Positions 16,621 through 25,514 of a stretch of DNA of 64,000 bases are shown piece after piece (the first letter of the stretch is position 1; each line of letters starts with the position of its first letter). The DNA lies in assembly GCA_041392805.1 (NCBI GenBank), contig JAWKLJ010000002.1, positions 3,689,276 through 3,753,275 on the forward strand, in the 5' to 3' direction. This stretch comes from Saprospiraceae bacterium (lineage in GTDB: Bacteria; Bacteroidota; Bacteroidia; Chitinophagales; Saprospiraceae). Position numbers and translations under genes: made by a program. The notes under the pieces are model-generated. The model was not told the DNA's origin. It saw nothing but the letters and a program-made list of their open reading frames with translations, and did no database searches.

Positions 16621-17121
16621 TCAATTCTTGTCTTTGTTGCTTATTAAACTTAACACCAAATTCGTCATAAATATCACCTGACTAAAAAGGGCTATCAAAA
16701 TTAGGGTAACCAGAATTTGTTTTACGATTCTAAACGTATCAAAATCTCCTCCAATTGCCTCTTTATATATCAAACCTGTTATAATGATTAGAACAAAAGT
16801 TGAAATCGTGCTTATTACATGAAATAAAGTCATCCAATTAATAAGCTTTTTATGTCTTATAAGCCAATAAATGGATCCGATTATTCCTAAGATTAAGGAG
16901 AACAATATTCCAATATGAATCGATGCGATGACAAAATAGGTATCATGCAATTGAAGGTCAATGGCACTATTGATCCCAATCATAGACAATCCTAATATTA
17001 GAGGAATTGTTCCCCAAATTGATTGATAGGGCTTATTAAGGATTCGATTCATATCGTAAGTTTTTATATAAGACTTCAAAATAGCGATAAATTGTTTATT
17101 GATACCTCCTTTTATATCCAT
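16621..17121 (-). CDS. small membrane protein resembling a fragment of cytochrome oxidase subunit I
   Basis: 166 aa with four predicted membrane helices. The stretch LQLHDTYFVIASIHIGILFS is strongly reminiscent of the HDTYFVVAHFHYV motif around the heme a3/CuB helix of subunit I of heme-copper oxidases, but the protein is far too short to be the enzyme and only part of the His pattern is kept. The start may be the internal Met at 17052, since the first 23 residues look unlike the rest. It is followed on the same strand by the IS-interrupted DUF998 gene. Function unknown. Confidence 0.65.
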   Translation of the reverse strand: MDIKGGINKQFIAILKSYIKTYDMNRILNKPYQSIWGTIPLILGLSMIGINSAIDLQLHDTYFVIASIHIGILFSLILGIIGSIYWLIRHKKLINWMTLFHVISTISTFVLIIITGLIYKEAIGGDFDTFRIVKQILVTLILIALFSQVIFMTNLVLSLISNKDKN

Positions 17122-17244
17122 TGTTTAAGATCTTCGTTTTCACTTACCCACAAAAATGGTCAGGGTAGGTATTTCTCCTAGTCGTTATGACATATATCAA
17201 ACCGCTACTTGATAAAAATCATAATGCCCCCGATGGCTTTAAAA

Positions 17245-17252
17245 TACTTTTG
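17245..17252 (+). promoter_or_regulatory. Bacteroidota -7 box before the deacetylase operon
   Basis: TACTTTTG matches TAnnTTTG. Transcription would start near 17258, inside any protein begun at the in-frame ATG at 17252, so it favours the ATG at 17276. Confidence 0.5.
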
Positions 17253-17275
17253 TGGCAGCAAAATCACCAACTCTC

Positions 17276-18232
17276 ATGGAGCTGCTATTCAATAAAATAT
17301 TTTTACAACACGAAACGGGTATGCATCCGGAAAATGCTAAGCGATTGGCAGCCTTTTCGGGCCTGCGGGAAGTAGAAATAATGGATGGGGCCCCTTTTCT
17401 TGAGCTTATCCATCATCCAGCCTATATTAAAAAAGTAAAAAATGCATTTAAGTCGGCAGATTGGTTGGATCAAGACACTAGGGTCTCTGCGGGCAGTTAT
17501 GCGGCGGCAGTGGCGGCCGTAGGGGCAACAATCATGGCGAGCGAATCAGGCGATTTTGCCCTGGTCCGGCCTCCCGGACACCACGCTTATCCGGACCACT
17601 CCAGCGGTTTTTGTCTATTCAACAATATCGCCATTGCTACCCAAAAACTTGTTCAAGAAGGTAAACGGGTGTTAATATTCGATTTCGACGGGCATTTAGG
17701 GGATGGCACTTCTCATATCTTTTATGATACAGATCAGGTATTATATTGGTCTATCCACCAATATCCAGCGTTTCCCGGAAACGGACGGGGTAATGAAATT
17801 GGGGAGGGGAAAGGGAAAGGGTTTACGATCAATGTGCCACTGCCGCCCCAAAGTGGTGACGATATTTTCATGAACGCCGTAAATGCTTTTCTACCCGTGG
17901 TGGAACAATTCCAGCCAGATATCATAGCTATATCGGCAGGCTTTGATGCACATGCTTTCGATTTATTGTTGGAATTGCGTGTAACGGCTGGGAGCTTTTA
18001 CCAAGTGGGCAAAAAACTAAAAGAAGGATCCTTTCCGCTTTTTGCTACGTTGGAAGGTGGCTATAACGTGGAAATGCTGCCTCATTGCATCCACAATTTC
18101 TTAGCTGGGGTAAATGCAGAGGCCATGCCTTTTACGGAGTCCACCACAACTTCTTCCAGAACGGTTTGGGAGGAGTATGAATTGAGACTGCATTCATTAT
18201 TTTATTTTTTAAAACCTTATTGGAAATTTTAA
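17276..18232 (+). CDS. histone deacetylase-family (AcuC-like) deacetylase
   Basis: About 318 aa. Arginase/deacetylase-fold landmarks are RLAAFSGL near the start, RPPGHHAYPDHSSGFCLFNN (active-site His pair, His102-His103), FDFDGHLGDGT (zinc ligands Asp138 and His140), ISAGFDAHAFD (third zinc ligand) and LEGGYN (the Tyr region). The second His of the usual DxHHGNGT motif is Leu here. The ATG at 17276 was chosen because of the -7 box. It hydrolyses acetyl groups from lysine in proteins or from small molecules. The next gene, 4 bases away, carries an acetyltransferase domain, so the two may set opposite directions of one modification, like acuC and acuA in Bacillus. Confidence 0.88.
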   Translation: MELLFNKIFLQHETGMHPENAKRLAAFSGLREVEIMDGAPFLELIHHPAYIKKVKNAFKSADWLDQDTRVSAGSYAAAVAAVGATIMASESGDFALVRPPGHHAYPDHSSGFCLFNNIAIATQKLVQEGKRVLIFDFDGHLGDGTSHIFYDTDQVLYWSIHQYPAFPGNGRGNEIGEGKGKGFTINVPLPPQSGDDIFMNAVNAFLPVVEQFQPDIIAISAGFDAHAFDLLLELRVTAGSFYQVGKKLKEGSFPLFATLEGGYNVEMLPHCIHNFLAGVNAEAMPFTESTTTSSRTVWEEYELRLHSLFYFLKPYWKF

Positions 18233-18236
18233 GCTG

Positions 18237-20900
18237 ATGGCACACCGACTAGAAAAAATTTTTCAACCAAAAACGATTGCGGCTATTGGCGCCTCTGACC
18301 AGGAAGGATCAGTGGGCAATGCCTTGATTAAAAACCTTTTAAAGGGAACCTTTACTGGGAAAATTTATCCTGTAAATCCTGGCCACCCCACGATACAGGG
18401 TTTGAAAAGTTATCACACCGTACGAGAGATTCCGGATCAGATTGATTTGGCTGTAATCGCCACCCCTGCCAAGGCAGTGCCCAGGGTCGTGGATGAATGT
18501 GGAAAAGCAGGTGTAGGGGGATTGGTAATCCTATCTGCAGGTTTCAATGAAGCGGGGGAAGCAGGAACAAGCATGTATAATGAAATTCTGCAAACAGCGA
18601 GGCAATATGATATGAGGGTCATTGGGCCCAATTGCTTAGGGTTTATTAACCCAGCGATGGGACTAAACGCGAGCTTTGCAGCAGATATGGCGCTGCCTGG
18701 AAAAATTGCTTTTATTTCGCAGAGTGGCGCTTTGTGTACCAGTATCCTGGACTGGTCGCTTGATCAGAGCGTTGGTTTTAGCCATTTTGTTTCTATTGGT
18801 TCCATGGTAGATGTTGGCTTCGGTGATTTAATAGATTATTTTGGTACAGACTCCCAAACGGCCTGTATCCTCATTTATATGGAAAGCCTTAAGTATCCCC
18901 GGCAGTTTATGAGCGCAGCAAGGGCCTTTGCCCGCAATAAGCCTATTATTTTGTTGAAATCTGGCAAAAGTGAAGCCGGGGCAAAAGCGTCTATGTCACA
19001 TACGGGTTCTCTGGCGGGCAGCGATGCTGTGTTTAGGGCAGCTTTCAGACGGGCAGGTATCCTGCAGGTAGACACGATCGAGCAATTGTTCGACCTGGCA
19101 CAGGCCGTTGCCACCCAACCCTTGCTTACTGGCAACCGCCTGGCAATCGTAACCAATGCTGGTGGCCCGGGTGTATTGGCTACTGACTTTTTAACGAGCA
19201 ATGGTGGGAAATTGGCAGCACTTTCCCCTAAAACAATGGATCGCCTTGATGCGGTCTTGCCCAGTCATTGGAGCCACAATAATCCTGTTGATATCCTGGG
19301 AGATGCCAATGCGGAAAAATACCAGGAGGCAATTCTGTCTTGTGCGGAAGACGAGGAGGTAGATGCCATTTTAGTTATTTTAACGCCGCAGGATGTCACC
19401 GATCCCACAAGTATAGCAAAGGCAGTCGTTAACTGTAAAAAACACAAACCTATTTTTGCCTGTTGGATGGGAGAAGCAGAAGTAAAAGCAGGCCGGGAAG
19501 TATTGGAAGCAGGTAAGATTCCAAACTATCGATATCCGGAAAATGCAGTAGATGTATTCCTTAAAATGTACCATTACAGCAGAAGCCTGGAACTCTTATA
19601 TGAAACGCCCCCAAACATTCCTGAAAGTCTGGATTTCGAAAAAGAACCGGCCCAAAAATTAGTTCGAAGTATCTTGAGATCGGGCAGACATCAAATGACC
19701 GAATTAGAGGCCAAGCAATTGATTAATTATTATGGTATACCAACACCTCCGGGTAAAGTATTGCAATCAGCTGAATCGGCAGCCAATTATGCCCTTGAAA
19801 TAGGCTTTCCGGTGGTCATGAAGATCGCTTCCGCTGAAATAGCCCATAAATCGGACATTGGAGGCGTAGTCCTGGACATTATCTCGCCGGAGGCTGCCAA
19901 GGCAGCTTTTGATAAAATCATGGCCAATACACAACACCACTTCCCTGCCGCCAACCTGGAGGGGGTAAGGGTTGAAAAGATGATCAACAAAAAATACGAA
20001 TTGCTAATTGGAGCCAAAAAAGATCCCATTTTCGGACCAGTCATCGTTTTCGGTAGTGGTGGGGTATTGGTAGAATTATACAACGATACGAACATGGGCT
20101 TACCGCCCTTAAATATGGCGCTGGCCAAACGGATTATCGAAAACACTAAGGTGTACCAGCTACTACAAGGCTATCGAGGTATGCCAGGTGTGGATATAGA
20201 AGCTGTTCAATTCTTATTGGTCAAATTCGCCTATCTTTTGATGGATTTACCTGAAATCAAAGAAATCGATATCAATCCTTATGCCATTGATGAGGAGGGT
20301 GGTCTGGCCTTGGATGCCCACATCGTATTGGACCAAGACTTTGTTCCTGATGCCAAGCTGCCTTATAAGCATTTAGTCATACCTCCTTACCCTGCTCAAT
20401 ACCAACGGGAGGTTGTGATGAAAAATGGGAAAAAAGCTTTGCTACGCCCCATCCGTCCGGAGGACGAACCCCTGGAGGCAGGCATGTTCGGACAACTTTC
20501 CAAACGATCTATTTACATGCGCTTCTTTGGCTTTGTCCCACATGTCAGCCATGAATTACTGACTCGATTCACCCAAATCGATTACGATCGAGAAATGGCC
20601 ATCATCGCCGAAGTCGAAGAAAATGGTAAGAAGAAAATGGCGGGCGTAGTCCGGATCATCAGCGACCCCTGGAAGGAAACGGCCGAATACGCTATTGTGG
20701 TTGCCGATCCCTGGCAAGCTTTAGGCCTTGGCGACGTGATGACTGATTTCATTTTGGAGATCGCTCGTGACATGGGAATAGAGAAGGTCCATGCAGAAGT
20801 CTTGAATGTCAATAAGATTATGAATGGAATGTTGGAAGATCGAGGCTTCACTAGAAAAGACGCAGATTTGGGGGTCAATTATATGGAATTGTCAATATAG
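18237..20900 (+). CDS. ADP-forming acyl-CoA synthetase fused to a GNAT acetyltransferase (Pat-like)
   Basis: 887 aa. Order: CoA-binding Rossmann domain (about 8-130, KTIAAIGASDQEGSVGNAL), succinyl-CoA-ligase-like domains (about 150-460) with the SHTGSLAGSDAVFRAAF segment that carries the phospho-His in acetyl-CoA synthetases (ADP-forming), an ATP-grasp domain (about 480-700, GFPVVMKIASAEIAHKSDIGGV, EIDINPY), and a C-terminal GNAT domain (about 725-887, LLRPIRPEDE...MRFFG, AEYAIVVADPWQALGLG). Related proteins acetylate acetyl-CoA synthetase and other lysines. Here the phospho-His stretch appears intact, so synthetase activity may also remain. It is cotranscribed with the deacetylase in front. 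Confidence 0.92.
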   Translation: MAHRLEKIFQPKTIAAIGASDQEGSVGNALIKNLLKGTFTGKIYPVNPGHPTIQGLKSYHTVREIPDQIDLAVIATPAKAVPRVVDECGKAGVGGLVILSAGFNEAGEAGTSMYNEILQTARQYDMRVIGPNCLGFINPAMGLNASFAADMALPGKIAFISQSGALCTSILDWSLDQSVGFSHFVSIGSMVDVGFGDLIDYFGTDSQTACILIYMESLKYPRQFMSAARAFARNKPIILLKSGKSEAGAKASMSHTGSLAGSDAVFRAAFRRAGILQVDTIEQLFDLAQAVATQPLLTGNRLAIVTNAGGPGVLATDFLTSNGGKLAALSPKTMDRLDAVLPSHWSHNNPVDILGDANAEKYQEAILSCAEDEEVDAILVILTPQDVTDPTSIAKAVVNCKKHKPIFACWMGEAEVKAGREVLEAGKIPNYRYPENAVDVFLKMYHYSRSLELLYETPPNIPESLDFEKEPAQKLVRSILRSGRHQMTELEAKQLINYYGIPTPPGKVLQSAESAANYALEIGFPVVMKIASAEIAHKSDIGGVVLDIISPEAAKAAFDKIMANTQHHFPAANLEGVRVEKMINKKYELLIGAKKDPIFGPVIVFGSGGVLVELYNDTNMGLPPLNMALAKRIIENTKVYQLLQGYRGMPGVDIEAVQFLLVKFAYLLMDLPEIKEIDINPYAIDEEGGLALDAHIVLDQDFVPDAKLPYKHLVIPPYPAQYQREVVMKNGKKALLRPIRPEDEPLEAGMFGQLSKRSIYMRFFGFVPHVSHELLTRFTQIDYDREMAIIAEVEENGKKKMAGVVRIISDPWKETAEYAIVVADPWQALGLGDVMTDFILEIARDMGIEKVHAEVLNVNKIMNGMLEDRGFTRKDADLGVNYMELSI

Positions 20901-20906
20901 CCGAGA

Positions 20907-20958
20907 TAGCCATCAAAAGTTTGGCCAGGTGCCCCTTGGTAAACTTCTGATGGCTATA
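20907..20958 (+). repeat. 3' hairpin element, copy 1
   Basis: atagccatca at 20907 pairs with tgatggctat ending at 20958, the stem continues with agttt/aaact, and the loop reads ggccaggtgccccttggt. It starts 6 bases after the stop codon and is followed by a loose T-rich stretch. A sibling with similar stem and loop lies at 33551-33603, also just 3' of a gene and in the same sense. Confidence 0.75.
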
Positions 20959-21047
20959 GCTGTGGTTTTATATTTTATTTTTCAAACTATTTGCCATTCT
21001 AATTCGTTGTTGAATTCTTTAATTTTTATGTGTTTTAATGTATTTCT

Positions 21048-21263
21048 CTATCCTTCAAGTAGGCTATTAGGGTCTTCCAGTTTATCAATGTTGTAAAATC
21101 CCAATGTAATGTGCTTTTTTGCAAATCTAAGATATGCAAAGTCCTTTCCGTTATTAAACCCCATTTTATTTCCTCCATTTGCAGTTGGTTTGTTTTGCTT
21201 GCCACTAACATAAACTTCGATCTGGGGGTTGGGGAGTGATTGAAGTCTTATTTCTATGGACAC
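21048..21263 (-). CDS. short hypothetical protein, possibly a gene remnant
   Basis: 71 aa from a GTG directly preceded by an in-frame stop. It has no signal peptide or membrane segment and no family I recognise. The composition (FAYLRFAKKHITLGFYNIDKLEDP) looks protein-like rather than random. It stands beside a broken IS66 transposase, so it may be the tail of a gene damaged there. Confidence 0.35.
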   Translation of the reverse strand: MSIEIRLQSLPNPQIEVYVSGKQNKPTANGGNKMGFNNGKDFAYLRFAKKHITLGFYNIDKLEDPNSLLEG

Positions 21264-21303
21264 CTATAATTACAAATTGAAGTTATTACTACCGTCAAAT
21301 AAT

Positions 21304-22066
21304 CACTTTTATCTCCCGTTTTACACACCGATGAAACGGGGGTACGGATTGGCAAAGAACGTCAATGGATGCATGTCATATGCACGAGTACATTTACCTA
21401 TTTGTATGTGCATAAGACTCGGGGGGTAAAAAAGCCATAAAAAGTGACATGGCAGCCTTGTTTACCTATGTCGGTACATTGATTCATGACTGTTTTGGTT
21501 CTTATTGGGGGCTGACCAAAGCCAAGCATGCACTATGTGGTCCACACTTATTGCGGGAGCTAACTGGTCTGGTAGAAGCTGGCAGTCCACGGGCAGGGCA
21601 AATGCATACCTTAATCTTGGGATTATACCAAGCAAAACTAGCTGCAAAGCCGTTCAGTTCGAGACATAAAGCCTGGCGCACTTACGATGAAATCTGCCAA
21701 TTGGCTGATGATTATGAACCGCCACCCGAGCCACGACCACGCGGCAAATACAAAAGAACCAAAGGACGAAACTTAGCCGAAAGGCTGATCAAATATAAAA
21801 CCGAGGTACTCCGATTCGCCCTGGAACCAAACATACCTTTTTCCAATAATCAGGCCGAACGAGATATTCGCCCCGTCAAGGGTAAGCAAAAAGTGGCTGG
21901 TTGTTTTCGCACTGTTCAAGGCGCTATGCGCTATGCCAGACTTCAAAGCATATTCTCCTCTTGGCGAAAGCAAGGTTATTCAACATTCATAGAACTAAAA
22001 GCCATTTTAGATGGAAATTCTTTTCAGTTTATGGACTACCTGACCAAAATAGTCATTATGGAATAA
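21304..22066 (+). pseudogene. IS66-family transposase remnant, 5'-truncated and frameshifted
   Basis: The second frame (205 aa, from 21449) has the IS66 C-terminal signatures HDCFGSYW, LCGPHLLREL and FSNNQAERDIRPVKGKQK. Upstream, 21304-21438 encodes VLHTDETGVRIGKERQWMHV, the catalytic-Asp region, in another frame. The two frames join if one G is added to the run of six at 21421-21426. An in-frame stop precedes the start, so roughly the first 240 residues of a normal ~500-aa protein are missing, as are the small accessory IS66 genes. No element ends were recognised. Confidence 0.85.
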
Positions 22067-22183
22067 TTATTTTAAAATTATCGTACATTGTCGCCTTTCT
22101 TCAGCACTTTGATTATCTTAATTAGAGTTAAGGTGTTGAAATATTCATAATCATTTTTCAACCATTGTAAAAAAAACTAAACA

Positions 22184-22927
22184 ATGAAACTAAATTTGTC
22201 TACGCTCTTTTTGTTGGTAAGTATTTCCATTTCAGCTCAAACTTATGTGAGTATCCCTTGGAGAGCAGGTTCTATTGTGAAAAACGGTGAAGTAAAACAA
22301 GGCGCCATTCGACTTGGTGGAGACTTAGGTGCACCATGGCTGAATCATGCTAAAGTTTATTTTGTATCGGCAGAAAACTATATAGCGGGAAAAACCCCCA
22401 AGAAGAAATTCCAAGAGGAATATAGTCCAGAAGATATTGAGGGGTACACCACTTTTACCGAAGAAAAAGATGGCAAAAGGATTGAAATGAACTTCGTGAC
22501 AGATGAAGTAATGATAGAGGGCACCCTTAAGAAGAAGAACGCAAAAGCATTTTTGAGAATCAATGAACAAGGTGCTGTCAATATATATTCTTATATTCCT
22601 AAACCGGAAAAAAACTACAACCCATTAGCTTCAGACCGAGAACGAGAACTGAACAACCAATATGCTTTAGACCACTCAACATACTACTTGAGGAAAGGGG
22701 ATGCCGAGCTTATTCCAGCAGCAGAATGCGTACTTATCGATTATTTGAAAGAGTGTCCAGAAGTAGTCGAGAAAATCAAGAATGAATCATATGGATTTAA
22801 ACCTTTAGCAGAAAGAAAAAAGAGGAAAGGTTTAGGAAAGCTTATGGCAAAATCGATTGGTGATAATGTTTTAGAAAATAAGATTTACTTAGCTATCACC
22901 GATTACAATAACTGCGTCGATAAATAG
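22184..22927 (+). CDS. secreted hypothetical protein
   Basis: 247 aa with a signal peptide (KLNLSTLFLLVSISISAQ, cleavage expected near residue 19). The mature part is beta-rich, then helical near the C-terminus (STYYLRKGDAELIPAAECVLIDYLKECPEVVEKI), a pattern I recall from uncharacterised exported proteins of Bacteroidota. It contains no catalytic motif I recognise. It stands alone and ends 8 bases before a strong intrinsic terminator. Confidence 0.75.
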   Translation: MKLNLSTLFLLVSISISAQTYVSIPWRAGSIVKNGEVKQGAIRLGGDLGAPWLNHAKVYFVSAENYIAGKTPKKKFQEEYSPEDIEGYTTFTEEKDGKRIEMNFVTDEVMIEGTLKKKNAKAFLRINEQGAVNIYSYIPKPEKNYNPLASDRERELNNQYALDHSTYYLRKGDAELIPAAECVLIDYLKECPEVVEKIKNESYGFKPLAERKKRKGLGKLMAKSIGDNVLENKIYLAITDYNNCVDK

Positions 22928-22935
22928 ACTCCTGA

Positions 22936-22970
22936 GGCCGCAAAATCACGTTTGTTTTGCGGCCTTATTT
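22936..22970 (+). terminator. intrinsic terminator
   Basis: ggccgcaaaa (22936-22945) pairs perfectly with ttttgcggcc (22955-22964), followed by ttattt. It serves the secreted-protein gene just upstream. Confidence 0.85.
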
Positions 22971-23047
22971 AGGGTGGAAATATACCAAGCTTTTTGTAGT
23001 TTGCAACTACAAATCTATATGTAGCCCTACCCTTTACGAGGGTTGCC

Positions 23048-24082
23048 CTACATCAATACACCATCCTTAGCGTTAATCGGAGGTGGTAAATCTTTTTCGC
23101 CGAGCATTTCACGCAAATCTATTTCAATTGTTCTGCATAAAGACAACATAGGTATATCGTTCGCCATGCCTTGGAATGGATTTTCGGAATAATCTCCTAC
23201 TATTTCCATCATTACATATACCCAACCAATCAAAGCCGTTATTGGTATGGATAACCAAATTCCCCAAACACCTAAACTACTTAATTCTGGTATCATACTA
23301 AATGGTAAAAGGGCAATGAATATACCTACGAAATATCGGCTCATATTAGCGTATTGACGTGGTAAAGGGAATTTCTTGATCCTTTCATTTCTCCCTTGAA
23401 GGGTATAAAAACTTTTTAGCAGATTAACCATTTCCATATGCCTGAAATCTTCTATTAGTTCTTGCTCCCGAAGGCTTCGAAGGTCTCTTGATTGGTCGTT
23501 AATAATTTGGGTAGCCGTATTTGCATAATTTATCAATCGATTATAAGCTTCTGCTGGTAAGAATTGTTTTAGTTCGGTGCGCGTCACTTTATCATCTATT
23601 AATCCTATTCCAAATTTCTCTTGATACATTTTTGCCGTTCTTGCGGTATGACCGCCCTGGCTGATATGCTCCCAAGGTGTTGCCACCAACAACTGACTTC
23701 GATGAGCGTATAACCAGCCGATATGGCGATAAATCAACCTTTGTTTAATGGCATGGATTTGTTCCTCAGGTACTTTGTTCTCTGCAAAGAAATTGGTAAC
23801 GAAACCATCAACCATCATACCCCAAGAACGGCTATCATTTACAATACCGCCCCAGATTTTTCGGGCCTCCCACATCCGGTCATAGGCTTGGTTATTTTTA
23901 AAGCCAACATAGAAGGCAACTGCTGTACCGATGATAGATACGGGAAGCCATGGTATCCTTATTTCAAGTATATGGTAATGGTAGAGCAAGGCGATGGTAC
24001 TCATTAACATCAATAGCCAGGCGACATGGTGGCCCGTCCATTTAATTAAGCTGTTGAGACTTATTCCTTTAGTTACAATCAT
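23048..24082 (-). CDS. bestrophin-family anion channel
   Basis: 344 aa of the bestrophin/UPF0187 (YneE) family. After two membrane helices (about 17-32 and 44-60) comes FKNNQAYDRMWEARKIWGGIVNDSRSW, the family signature. Further helices lie around 245-290, and a Pro-containing ending IEIDLREMLGEKDLPPP is typical. Family members form pentameric chloride or cation channels in the inner membrane. It is flanked by unrelated genes. Confidence 0.9.
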   Translation of the reverse strand: MIVTKGISLNSLIKWTGHHVAWLLMLMSTIALLYHYHILEIRIPWLPVSIIGTAVAFYVGFKNNQAYDRMWEARKIWGGIVNDSRSWGMMVDGFVTNFFAENKVPEEQIHAIKQRLIYRHIGWLYAHRSQLLVATPWEHISQGGHTARTAKMYQEKFGIGLIDDKVTRTELKQFLPAEAYNRLINYANTATQIINDQSRDLRSLREQELIEDFRHMEMVNLLKSFYTLQGRNERIKKFPLPRQYANMSRYFVGIFIALLPFSMIPELSSLGVWGIWLSIPITALIGWVYVMMEIVGDYSENPFQGMANDIPMLSLCRTIEIDLREMLGEKDLPPPINAKDGVLM

Positions 24083-24165
24083 ATGACCAATTTAAATACC
24101 TTCTCTATGAATCGGCATTCTATAAGTAAATATTTGCAGCCCAAAAGGCTACCTCCAAACAAGCA

Positions 24166-25197
24166 CTAAGAAAGAAAAACAATATTCCCAGGGTCCGTCA
24201 ACAACTTAAAATTGGTTTTACTGACCTCAACAATAGCATCCAGGCGAACAAAGTCCCGTTCTGCAATGAGAAATACATAAGGATTGGTATCATCAAAAAA
24301 GCTACTCAGGAAGATATCCGTTTCCGAGGCCTGAAAGGCTTTCTTTGCTTTCACGGCTTCGTAGTAAGCATCATTTTGTCGCTGAAACTGGTGTTTGATA
24401 ATTCGTCGGAATAGATAAGGGAAAATGAGGTATTCATCTGTAAGTTGAGAACGCTTGTCCAATTCAATTCCTTCAAGGGTCTTGTCTACGGACCATACCC
24501 CCATCTTCTGTCGTTTGGCATTTTTATAACCATCTATCAATTTTTGTCGCAATTTGGCAGCCAGGGTCATAAAGAAGTAGGGATAAACCATCCCGGTCGC
24601 GATCAGTTTATAATTGCCAGAGGTCTTTATTTTTGCCGCTACTTCAGTCGTACTGAGGTTGCTTCCGTCTGCGGTAGAAGTGGTACCCCCAAACACCCAG
24701 GAGAGGGGCCTTCCTTTCATATCCATATCGTTTACGATAACATAACCCTCTAGTTTATCTTCATTTTTCTTGTCATAGGTGACCTTACTTGCTTTAACTG
24801 TAACGGATTTCACCCACTTGGCGCCAAATTTGCTTCCCCATTCGGTGGACGCCACCCCTAAATAGCTAAGCAATTTTTCGGTCGCCAGTTCCCCAAATGT
24901 TTCTGGCTGTTTATAATTGCCTGCTTTGGGTTTTTCCGCTTTAGCGAATGTTTTTCCGGCCATATCTTTGGGAGGAGGTACGGGCGTGGGGCCATAATGG
25001 GTCTCTAAGGCATCCAGGCCTTGCAGGCGCAGTTGTACGCTGCCTTTGCCTGCTTCGAGTTTCTCGGTGAAGATTTCTCGGTGTTCCGTCAGAACTTTAT
25101 CCCACATTTTGGGGTCATTAGCTTCGAACATGAGTGAATCACCATCGGGCGAGTAGCCAACGACATGAAAGTGGCCCTTGATCAGGAAGTACTCCAT
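24166..25197 (-). CDS. SNase-like (thermonuclease-fold) protein
   Basis: 343 aa, no signal peptide. Motifs in order fit a staphylococcal-nuclease OB fold: SPDGDSLMFEA, LRLQGLDALETHY (compare RLxGIDAPET, with the catalytic Arg and Glu present), FGELATEKLLSYLGV, KGRPLSWVFGG, and YKLIATGMVYPYFF with AKRQKMGVWS. A long insert follows the DALET motif and a ~100-residue C-terminal extension follows the nuclease core. Absence of export signals suggests intracellular action. The reaction is inferred from motifs only. Confidence 0.78.
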   Translation of the reverse strand: MEYFLIKGHFHVVGYSPDGDSLMFEANDPKMWDKVLTEHREIFTEKLEAGKGSVQLRLQGLDALETHYGPTPVPPPKDMAGKTFAKAEKPKAGNYKQPETFGELATEKLLSYLGVASTEWGSKFGAKWVKSVTVKASKVTYDKKNEDKLEGYVIVNDMDMKGRPLSWVFGGTTSTADGSNLSTTEVAAKIKTSGNYKLIATGMVYPYFFMTLAAKLRQKLIDGYKNAKRQKMGVWSVDKTLEGIELDKRSQLTDEYLIFPYLFRRIIKHQFQRQNDAYYEAVKAKKAFQASETDIFLSSFFDDTNPYVFLIAERDFVRLDAIVEVSKTNFKLLTDPGNIVFLS

Positions 25198-25347
25198 GGG
25201 TTATCTGTTTTAGGTATTAATTTAAATAGCTGAAAATCTACAAAATATAGTTTGAATTTGCTACTCCTTTTTTTAATGCTGCCTGTAATGAGTTCAACAC
25301 CCTTACATCCCCCAAACGTATTGATTTTTGACAATGGATAGGAAGGT

Positions 25348-25514
25348 TAGAGCATGTTTGGAGGTCACTTTTGGAGATAAAAAGCGTCAATTTTTTGATG
25401 AGACAAGGCGCTTTTTGAAGTGCATACCCTTAGGTACGGACGAAAAAAGCAACGAAGTATCAGCGAAAAAGAGATGGTTTTTAGCACAAAGGGTGACCTC
25501 CAAACATGCTCTTA
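25348..25514. repeat. 167-bp inverted-repeat (MITE-like) element
   Basis: Ends are 20-bp inverted repeats: agagcatgtttggaggtcac on the left, and gtgacctccaaacatgctct on the right. The inside contains cgaaaaaagcaacgaagt, whose reverse complement nearly equals the core of the element at 9424-9576. No reading frame of interest. The stop codon of the following YhcH-type gene lies at its right border. Confidence 0.85.

Noticed and set aside
14217..17121. tRNA-Ser as the attachment site of an integrative island
   Set aside because: No integrase, no repeated tRNA 3' end and no phage or conjugation genes were found downstream; only one IS element is present.
17187..17375. 62-aa frame upstream of the deacetylase
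   Set aside because: It overlaps the deacetylase start in another frame and carries the -7 box; no protein-like signal.
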